Source of the DNA: Pimelobacter simplex
GTDB taxonomy: Bacteria; Actinomycetota; Actinomycetes; Propionibacteriales; Nocardioidaceae
Direction of reading: 5' to 3'
Assembly (NCBI RefSeq): GCF_024662235.1
Contig: NZ_CP096276.1
Location: 4,402,001-4,466,000 of the forward strand
Length of the DNA: 64,000 nucleotides
Positions 57,479 through 64,000 of this stretch are shown in pieces (position 1 is the stretch's first letter; the number at the start of each line of letters is the position of its first letter). Both the position numbers and the translations under genes were made by a program. Below the pieces are notes generated by a model. It saw only the letters and a program-made list of their open reading frames with translations. It had not been told where the DNA came from and ran no database searches.

Positions 57479-58873
57479 TCAGCCGGTGACTTCCCACAGG
57501 AATCGGAAGAACCCGACGGCCACGACGAGGGAGCCCACGGCGAACGCGCCGCACAGCGCCTCGGCGATCTCGGCCCGGCGCGACCACCACGCCGAGCGCC
57601 AGCCGCGGCCGACCACGACGGCGACCAGGACGAGGACCACGGCGAGCGCGACGGAGGTCAGCGCGATGAACGTCGCGGGGCCCGTCGTACCGGGGCCCGC
57701 GATGCCGAGGACGACGACCGCGAGCGCGACGAGGGCGTAGACGCCGGCGATCCGGAGCAGCCGGCGCGCGACGGCGTGGCGGTAGCTGCGGGCCGCGAGC
57801 AGCAGCGTCGCACCGCCGAAGCCCACCAGGCACCGGGCGCCCGTGCGGTCGAGCGGGAGACCGGCCGTGGCCAGCAGCAGGGGCGCGGCGAGCAGCACCA
57901 CGACGAGGATGGCGACCGAAGCGGCGGTCACCGTGCGGGTCCCGCGGGCCGCGACGGCCTGGACCGCCTGGGGCGGGACGACGATCCGCCCGCGCCGCCC
58001 GGCGGGACGCTCCCGCGCGGACCACGCGGTGACGGCGAGGCGTTCGAGGTCGAGGAGGTACTGGTCCGGTACGTCGACCGCGATCTCGGGCACGAACCGG
58101 GCCGCGAGCACCGCGGCGAGGAAGAGCACCGCCCACACCACCTGGGGCGCGACGCCGGTCAGCGCACCCAGCGCGGCGAGCACGAACGAGCCCGCGCCGA
58201 CGACCATCCAGACCCGCAGCCCGTCGACGGCGGTGTCCCCGGGATCGGCGAGCGCCCGGCCCACGGCCGCGGCGATCGCGGCGCCCAGCGCGGCAGCACC
58301 GAGGACCGTGGGGAGCCGCTCGGGCAGGGGGTCCCAGACCAGGGCGAGCACGCCCGCGGCGGCGAAGGCGGGCGCCGCGAGCACCCGCTGGGGGGCGAGC
58401 GCGCCGAGCGGCAGGCAGCCGACCACGGCGGCCACGAGCAGCACGGCGGCCACCGGCCACCGCTCGCTCTCGGGCAGCTGGGCGGCGCACCAGCCCGCGA
58501 CGAGCGCGACGGCCACGGCGACACTCAGCCAGGCCGCCGACCCACCACCCGGGACGACGCCCCGCTCGCCCGACTCGCCGGATCCCGCGCGCCGCCGGGG
58601 CGGCGCGGGCCGGGCGGCGGGGTCGACCGCGACGAGCACCGCGCCGGCGACCAGCCCGGCGCCGGCCACGGTGGTGGTGAGCTGGAGCGGGGCTCCGGAG
58701 CGGCCCACGAGCGGCAGCGCGACCGGGAGACCCGCCTCGAGGGCGTAGGCGCGGGCGACGTCGCCGAGGGTCGCGTCGGTGGGCACGGTGAGGTCGAGGA
58801 CGCCTTGTGGACCGTGCACGGTCAGCGCGGTGACCGAGCCGGCCGCCGGCGGCCGGGACGTCGTCCCCGACAT
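57479..58873 (-). CDS. Second EccD-like type VII secretion membrane protein
   Basis: 464 residues with a ubiquitin-like N-terminus (LTVHGPQGVLDLTVPTDATL) and about eleven transmembrane segments, the EccD layout, but only generally similar to the eccD at 55131. A basic-Pro linker (RPAPPRRRAGSGESGERG) separates the domains. It is transcribed toward the WXG100 genes and divergent from eccC. It may pair with the first EccD, which forms a dimer in mycobacteria, or substitute for the missing EccE; this is inference. Confidence 0.8.
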   Translation of the reverse strand: MSGTTSRPPAAGSVTALTVHGPQGVLDLTVPTDATLGDVARAYALEAGLPVALPLVGRSGAPLQLTTTVAGAGLVAGAVLVAVDPAARPAPPRRRAGSGESGERGVVPGGGSAAWLSVAVAVALVAGWCAAQLPESERWPVAAVLLVAAVVGCLPLGALAPQRVLAAPAFAAAGVLALVWDPLPERLPTVLGAAALGAAIAAAVGRALADPGDTAVDGLRVWMVVGAGSFVLAALGALTGVAPQVVWAVLFLAAVLAARFVPEIAVDVPDQYLLDLERLAVTAWSARERPAGRRGRIVVPPQAVQAVAARGTRTVTAASVAILVVVLLAAPLLLATAGLPLDRTGARCLVGFGGATLLLAARSYRHAVARRLLRIAGVYALVALAVVVLGIAGPGTTGPATFIALTSVALAVVLVLVAVVVGRGWRSAWWSRRAEIAEALCGAFAVGSLVVAVGFFRFLWEVTG

Positions 58874-58923
58874 CGGACCTCCCGAGAGATGGTGGGCCGG
58901 TCGAGGTTCACGACCGACGTCGG

Positions 58924-58976
58924 CAGGGTAACCCTGTTCCGTGCCACCTGTACCCGTCGGACCCTCGCCCTATCAT
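58924..58976 (+). promoter_or_regulatory. Palindrome and -10 box in the divergent eccD-like/eccC region
   Basis: CAGGGT-A-ACCCTG (58924-58936) is a perfect 6-bp-arm palindrome about 51 bp from the EccD-like start. TATCAT at 58971-58976 is a good -10 candidate for eccC, 41 bp before its GTG. No clear -35 is seen. Confidence 0.4.
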
Positions 58977-59017
58977 CGTGCGCGTCGCATGACCGGGCAT
59001 CGACGACAGGGGACACC

Positions 59018-62000
59018 GTGACGATGGGCATCCAGCAGGGCGGCGCACAGGGGCGCCGGGCGGCTCCGGCTGCCCCGGACCCCTCGGCGGGGGCCGGCAG
59101 CCTGACCCAGCGCGGCAGCCGCGGCGAGCGGCCCGACCTGCCCAGCGGCCAGCTCCAGATCCAGCCGCCGCCGCAGGTCCAGCCCAACGAGGGCGCGGCC
59201 GGCGTCGCGATGAACGCGATCCCGATGCTCGGCAGCCTCGGCTCGATCGTGCTCGTCGCCAGTCTCGGCAACTCCGGCGGCGGCAACCAGGGGCTGCGCT
59301 TCATCGCGGCCGGCATGTTCCTCTTCGCCACGCTCGGCTTCATCGTCGTCCAGATCGACCGGCAGCGGAAGCAGCGCCAGCAACAGGTGAGCGGCTCGCG
59401 CACCGAGTACCTCCGCTACCTCGCCACCGTCCGCAAGGTCGCCCGCGACGCCGCCGACCAGCAGCGCCGGGCGCTGACCTGGTTCCACCCCGCGCCCTCC
59501 GCGCTGCCCTCGATCGCCGAGGACCGCTCGCGGGTCTGGGAGCGCTCGTCGTCCGACCCCGCCTTCCTCCAGGTCCGCTACGGCGTGTGCGCCCAGCCGC
59601 TGGCCCTCGAGCTGGTCCCGCCCGAGAGCGCGCCGATCGACGACGTCGACCCGGCCGCCGCCTCGGCGCTGCACCGGCTGCTCGTCGTCCACCGGCTCCA
59701 GCCCGACCTGCCCGCCTCGCTCGACCTGCGCGCCTTCGACCGGGTCGAGGTGTGCGGCGACGAGGAGGAGGCGCGCTCGCTGGCCCGGGCGCTGCTGTGC
59801 TCCGCGGCGACCTTCCAGTCACCCGAGAACCTCCAGGTCGCGGTGCTCGCCAACGACCAGACGCTCGCCCACTGGGACTGGGTCAAGTGGCTGCCCCACG
59901 CCCACAGCCAGCACCACAACGACGCCGTCGGCCCGGCGCGCATGGTCACCACGTCGCTCCATGACCTGGCCGCGATGCTGCCGCCCGACCTCACCGAGCG
60001 GCCGCGCTTCGGGGCCGACGAGCGGGCCGCGATCCCCCACATCATCCTGGTCACCGACGGCGGCGAGCTGCCGCCGGGCAACCACCTCATCCCGTCCGAC
60101 GGGCTGCACGGCGTGACCGTCGTCGACCTGCCCGCGCGCTGGGGCGAGCTCGACAGCCCGACCGCGCTGCGCCTCGAGATCGAGGACCACGTCCGCGACG
60201 CCGAGACGGCGCCCGACGAGGTGCCGCTGGTCGCCGTACGGCTGCGGACCGAGCCGGTGCGCGCCAAGGGTGACCAGTGCGGCCCGGCCACGGCCGAGGC
60301 GCTGGCCCGCCGGCTGACGCCGCTCTTCACGCCCAGCGCCGGTGCGGCGGTCGGCGAGGACGCGGTCGACATCACCGCGCCCACCGACTTCATGGACCTG
60401 CTCGGCCTCGGCGACGTCCGTACGTTCGACCCCGCCGCGGCCTGGCGGCCCCGACCCTCGCGCGACCGGCTCCGGGTGCCGATCGGCGTCGGCGACGGCG
60501 CCGGGCCGATCCACCTCGACATCAAGGAGTCCGCCCAGCAGGGCATGGGCCCCCACGGCCTGGTGATCGGCGCGACCGGCTCCGGCAAGTCCGAGTTCCT
60601 GCGCACGCTCGTGCTCGGGCTCGCGATGACGCACTCCCCCGAGCAGCTCAACATGGTGCTCGTCGACTTCAAGGGCGGCGCGACGTTCGCGGGCATGGCC
60701 GAGATGCCGCACGTGTCCGCGGTGATCACCAACCTCGCCCAGGAGCTCACCCTCGTCGACCGCATGCAGGACGCCCTCTCCGGCGAGATGGTCCGGCGCC
60801 AGGAGCTGCTCCGCGAGGCCGGCAACTTCGCCTCGATCCGCGACTACGAGAAGGCGCGGACGTCGGGCGACCCGGCCTCGGCCCACCTGGCCCCGCTGCC
60901 CTCGCTGTTCCTCGTGGTCGACGAGTTCTCCGAGATGCTGTCGGCCAAGCCCGAGTTCATCGACCTCTTCGTCGCCATCGGCCGCCTGGGCCGCTCGCTC
61001 GGCCTGCACCTGCTGCTCGCCTCGCAGCGGCTCGAGGAGGGCCGGCTGCGCGGGCTCGAGTCGCACCTGTCCTACCGGATCGGCCTGCGCACCTTCAGTG
61101 CCCAGGAGTCGCGCGCCGTGCTCGGCGTCCCCGACGCCTACGAGCTGCCGGCCGTGCCGGGCCTGGGCTACCTCAAGCCCGACCCGACGACGATGACCCG
61201 GTTCAAGGCGGCCTACGTCTCCGGTCCGCCCGAGGCGGGCCGGCGCCGGGTCGACCGCGACAGCGGCGGCAAGCTGCGCGGCATCCTGCCGTTCACCATC
61301 TCCGAGGTGCAGACCTTCGACGAGCCCGAGCCCGACGACGGGTCCGCGACGCCCGCCCCGGCGAGCGACAGCGGCGAGACCCTGCTCGACGTCGCCGTAC
61401 GCCGGATGGACGGCCAGGGTCCGGCCGCGCACCAGGTCTGGCTGCCGCCGCTCGACCAGCCCGACACGCTCGACCAGCTCATGCCCGACCTCGCCGCGCA
61501 CCCCGACCTCGGCCTGGTCTCGCTCCAGTGGCGCAACGCGGGCACGCTCGTCGTACCTCTGGGCACGGTCGACCGCCCCCGCGAGCAGCGCCGCGACACC
61601 CTGACCGTCAGCCTCAGCGGCGCGGCCGGCCACGTCGCCGTCGTCGGCGGTCCGCGCAGCGGCAAGAGCACCCTCCTGCGCACCATCGTGACCAGCCTGT
61701 CGCTGACCACGACGCCGCTGGAGTCGCAGTTCTACGTGCTCGACTTCGGCGGCGGCACGTTCGCCCCGATGACCGCGCTCCCCCACGTCGCCGGCGTCGG
61801 CACCCGCTCCGAGCCCGAGGTCGTGCGCCGGATCGTGGCCGAGGTCAAGGGCATCGTCGACCGCCGCGAGCGCTACTTCCGCGCCCAGGGCATCGACTCG
61901 ATCGAGACCTACCGCAGCCGGCGCTCCCAGGGCCGGGCCGACGACGGCTACGGCGACGTCTTCCTCGTCATCGACGGCTGGGGCACGCTGCGCTCGGACT

Positions 62001-63115
62001 TCGACGACCTCGAGCTCGAGATCCAGCAGCTCGCCGGCCGCGGACTCACCTTCGGTCTCCACGTGGTCACCGCGGCCGCCCGCTGGCCCGACTTCCGCGC
62101 CGCGATGCGCGACCTCATCGGCACCCGCCTCGAGCTGCGCCTGGGCGACCCGATCGACTCCGAGATCGACCGCAAGATCGCCGCGCTGGTCCCCAACAAC
62201 CGCCCCGGACGCGGCCTCGTGCCCGGCAAGCTCCACTTCCTCGGCGGCCTGCCCCGGATCGACGGCAACGGCTCGGCGACCAGTCTCGGCGACGGCGTCG
62301 ACGCGCTCATCTCGGCCGTCGCCGCCGCCTGGCGCGGCCCGGCCGGCCCCAAGCTGCGGCTGCTGCCCGACCGGATCAGCCTCGCCGACGTCCGCTCGCT
62401 CGCCGGTACGCCGCCGGCCCGCCACCTGCTCCTCGCCATCAACGAGAAGGAGCTGGCCCCGGTCGCCCTCGACGTCGACGCCGAGCCGCACCTGCTGCTC
62501 TTCGGCGACGGCAAGTCCGGCAAGTCCGGGCTGCTGCGCACCTACATCCACGAGGTCATGCGCACCCGCACCTCGGCCGAGGCCCAGGTCGTTCTCGTCG
62601 ACTACCGCCGCTCGCTGCTCGGCGAGGTGCCCGAGGAGTACCTGCTCAACTACCTGACCTCGGCCACCCAGGCGCAGCCGGCGCTCAACGACCTGGCGAC
62701 GTACCTGCAGAACCGGATCCCCGGCCCAGACGTCACCCCCGACCAGCTCCGCAACCGCTCCTGGTGGTCGGGCGCCGAGGTGTTCGTCGTGGTCGACGAC
62801 TACGACCTGGTCGCGACCCAGCAGAGCTCCCCGGTGGCGCTCCTCCAGCCGCTGCTCGCCCAGGCCCGCGACGTCGGCCTGCACCTGGTCGTCGCGCGCC
62901 GCTCGGGCGGTGCCTCGCGGGCGCTCTACGAGCCGGTCATCCAGACCATGCGCGACCTCGCCATGCCCGGGATCCTGCTCGCGGGCAACCGCGACGAGGG
63001 CGTCCTCCTCGGCAACCTGCGGCCCGGCCCTGCCCAGGCCGGACGCGGGCGCCTGGTCACCCGCGACCGCGGGGCCGAGGTGGTCCAGCTCGCCTGGACC
63101 GATCCGTCACTGTGA
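59018..63115 (+). CDS. eccC: Type VII secretion ATPase EccC (FtsK/SpoIIIE family)
   Basis: 1365 residues from the GTG at 59018 (AGGGG five bases before). Two transmembrane helices (about 65-110) precede a DUF of EccC, then three FtsK-like ATPase domains: Walker A GATGSGKSE (about residue 518), GGPRSGKST (about 878) and GDGKSGKSG (about 1163), the first with Walker B SLFLVVDEFSEML. The first domain does the work of coupling; the others bind substrate, usually the C-terminus of WXG100 proteins. It is a single fused chain, as in most actinobacteria except some ESX systems split in two. It is on the opposite strand to the rest of the locus. Confidence 0.95.
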   Translation: MTMGIQQGGAQGRRAAPAAPDPSAGAGSLTQRGSRGERPDLPSGQLQIQPPPQVQPNEGAAGVAMNAIPMLGSLGSIVLVASLGNSGGGNQGLRFIAAGMFLFATLGFIVVQIDRQRKQRQQQVSGSRTEYLRYLATVRKVARDAADQQRRALTWFHPAPSALPSIAEDRSRVWERSSSDPAFLQVRYGVCAQPLALELVPPESAPIDDVDPAAASALHRLLVVHRLQPDLPASLDLRAFDRVEVCGDEEEARSLARALLCSAATFQSPENLQVAVLANDQTLAHWDWVKWLPHAHSQHHNDAVGPARMVTTSLHDLAAMLPPDLTERPRFGADERAAIPHIILVTDGGELPPGNHLIPSDGLHGVTVVDLPARWGELDSPTALRLEIEDHVRDAETAPDEVPLVAVRLRTEPVRAKGDQCGPATAEALARRLTPLFTPSAGAAVGEDAVDITAPTDFMDLLGLGDVRTFDPAAAWRPRPSRDRLRVPIGVGDGAGPIHLDIKESAQQGMGPHGLVIGATGSGKSEFLRTLVLGLAMTHSPEQLNMVLVDFKGGATFAGMAEMPHVSAVITNLAQELTLVDRMQDALSGEMVRRQELLREAGNFASIRDYEKARTSGDPASAHLAPLPSLFLVVDEFSEMLSAKPEFIDLFVAIGRLGRSLGLHLLLASQRLEEGRLRGLESHLSYRIGLRTFSAQESRAVLGVPDAYELPAVPGLGYLKPDPTTMTRFKAAYVSGPPEAGRRRVDRDSGGKLRGILPFTISEVQTFDEPEPDDGSATPAPASDSGETLLDVAVRRMDGQGPAAHQVWLPPLDQPDTLDQLMPDLAAHPDLGLVSLQWRNAGTLVVPLGTVDRPREQRRDTLTVSLSGAAGHVAVVGGPRSGKSTLLRTIVTSLSLTTTPLESQFYVLDFGGGTFAPMTALPHVAGVGTRSEPEVVRRIVAEVKGIVDRRERYFRAQGIDSIETYRSRRSQGRADDGYGDVFLVIDGWGTLRSDFDDLELEIQQLAGRGLTFGLHVVTAAARWPDFRAAMRDLIGTRLELRLGDPIDSEIDRKIAALVPNNRPGRGLVPGKLHFLGGLPRIDGNGSATSLGDGVDALISAVAAAWRGPAGPKLRLLPDRISLADVRSLAGTPPARHLLLAINEKELAPVALDVDAEPHLLLFGDGKSGKSGLLRTYIHEVMRTRTSAEAQVVLVDYRRSLLGEVPEEYLLNYLTSATQAQPALNDLATYLQNRIPGPDVTPDQLRNRSWWSGAEVFVVVDDYDLVATQQSSPVALLQPLLAQARDVGLHLVVARRSGGASRALYEPVIQTMRDLAMPGILLAGNRDEGVLLGNLRPGPAQAGRGRLVTRDRGAEVVQLAWTDPSL

Positions 63116-64000
63116 CGCCGGAGCGGTGACCGGTTCGTCGGCGGGGTCGTCGGCCGGGGCTGCGATGAGCGCCGCGATCGCCGTCGTCACCGGGACGGCG
63201 AGCACCAGGCCGATCGAGGTGACCAGCGTGCGGATGACCTCCTCGGCGAGCTGCTCGGTGTTGAGCAGCTCGAGCAGCGGGCGGTCGTAGACGCGCAGCA
63301 GCATGAGCAGGATGAGCGTGGTCCCGGCGTACGCGAAGACGATCGTGTAGATCGTCGAGGCGATGTGGTCGCGTCCGATCCGCATGGCGCTGGCGAAGAT
63401 CTCGGCGCGCGAGGCGTCCGGGCTCGCCGCGCGCAGCTCCCAGACCGCGGAGGCCTGCGTGATCGTGACGTCGTTGAGGACGCCGAGCCCCGCGATGACG
63501 AGGGCGCAGCCGAACAGGGCCTGGAAGTCGAGCTCGCCGAACGTCGCGAGGATCGCCCCGCCCTCGTCGCTGATCCCGGTGAGCCGGGCGTCGCCGAGGG
63601 CGAGCACGCCGATGCCGGCGGTGAGCACGATGCCCAGGATGGTCCCCGCGAGCGCGGTGCTCGTGCGCAGCGAGAACCCATGGGTCGTGTAGAGGACGAC
63701 GAACATGATCGCCGAGGCACCGGTCAGCGCGATGCCCACGCCGGGCGAGCCGGCGAGCAGGGCGGGGAGCATCCACCACCAGAGCACGGCGCCGCCGAAG
63801 GCGAGGCCGAGCAGCCCGAACAGGCCGCGCCACCGGGCGATCGCGAGCACCACGACGATGAAGAAGAGCGCCAGCCAGAGCAGCGTCCCGGTGCGCTCGG
63901 TCGCGAAGTAGGAGTACGCCGCGCTCGCGTCCTCGCCCGCCTCGGGCGGAGCCGGCGTACGGAGCAGCTCGACCTTGTCGCCCTCGGCCAGCCCGGAGTC
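63107..64000 (-). CDS. YibE/F-like multi-pass membrane protein (5' end outside window)
   Basis: 298 codons are visible, open to the edge. Seven or so transmembrane segments are present; GISDEGGAILATFGELDFQA, in part, VLNDVTITQASAVWELRAA, in part, and MRIGRDHIASTIYTIVFAYA, in part, are characteristic of the YibE/F family, whose function is unknown but may be in peptide or metal transport. The visible start (SGLAEGDKVELL) looks like the end of an outer domain before the first helix. It overlaps eccC by nine bases at the convergent stops. Confidence 0.8.
   Translation of the reverse strand, partial: DSGLAEGDKVELLRTPAPPEAGEDASAAYSYFATERTGTLLWLALFFIVVVLAIARWRGLFGLLGLAFGGAVLWWWMLPALLAGSPGVGIALTGASAIMFVVLYTTHGFSLRTSTALAGTILGIVLTAGIGVLALGDARLTGISDEGGAILATFGELDFQALFGCALVIAGLGVLNDVTITQASAVWELRAASPDASRAEIFASAMRIGRDHIASTIYTIVFAYAGTTLILLMLLRVYDRPLLELLNTEQLAEEVIRTLVTSIGLVLAVPVTTAIAALIAAPADDPADEPVTAPASQ

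Noticed and set aside
57776..59017. Upstream extension of the EccC frame over 400 codons
   Set aside because: It is antisense to the second EccD-like gene; the ribosome site and the length of the family support 59018.

Overview
The window is very GC-rich DNA in an actinobacterial style: GTG starts are frequent, TGA stops dominate and genes often overlap by the four-base ATGA/GTGA. A mycobacterial-type type VII secretion locus, homodimeric pyruvate dehydrogenase E1, a second divergent EF-Tu, an aspartate kinase gene with an internal start and an actinobacterial SRP RNA together suggest a Nocardioides-like member of the Propionibacteriales. The genus is inferred from gene content.

Layout. 1-5.8 kb: tail of a secreted protein, a lipoprotein, a large LuxR-type ATPase, a secreted beta-propeller-like protein and a PadR regulator. 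5.8-16.1 kb: a secreted RCC1-repeat protein, a DrrA/DrrB-type ABC exporter, a Ser/Thr kinase, an MMPL exporter, a secreted propeller protein translationally coupled to a lipoprotein, and a TetR regulator. 16.1-24.8 kb: a cupin with a MarR-controlled promoter, MarR, a sirtuin, a non-operonic EF-Tu paralogue, a GT2-TPR glycosyltransferase, a collagen-like protein, a TPR lipoprotein, a membrane protein, a PrsW-type protease and a LuxR-type response regulator. 24.8-33.8 kb is an acetyl-CoA locus: lipoate ligase, LysR, aceE, aceF, a GAF-LuxR regulator, acs and a translationally coupled adenylate kinase.

33.8-41.1 kb is an accessory island of small orphan genes, visibly less GC-rich in parts. It contains broken genes and an intact, apparently recent IS256-family insertion with terminal inverted repeats and a 9-bp direct repeat. 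41.1-52.3 kb returns to core genes: menB, a YqeY-like protein, a phosphoesterase, tRNA-Pro, an ArsR/SRPBCC pair, asd, aspartate kinase, a DUF5063-like protein, recR, ybaB, dnaX and SRP RNA. dnaX is split over two frames by an apparent -1 shift. 52.3-64 kb: tRNA-Ser followed by a type VII secretion locus (mycosin-like protein, EccB, EccD, two WXG100 proteins, a second EccD-like protein, a divergently transcribed EccC, no EccE) and the end of a YibE/F-like membrane protein.

How the genes fit together. EccC would power export of the two WXG100 proteins through EccB and EccD. The mycosin has lost its catalytic serine, so it may be structural only. The acetyl-CoA locus joins lipoylation of E2, pyruvate oxidation, acetate activation and recycling of the AMP made by Acs; the sirtuin could deacetylate Acs. 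Several regulators lie near good operator-like dyads (MarR/cupin, MMPL, drrA, acs, aceE).
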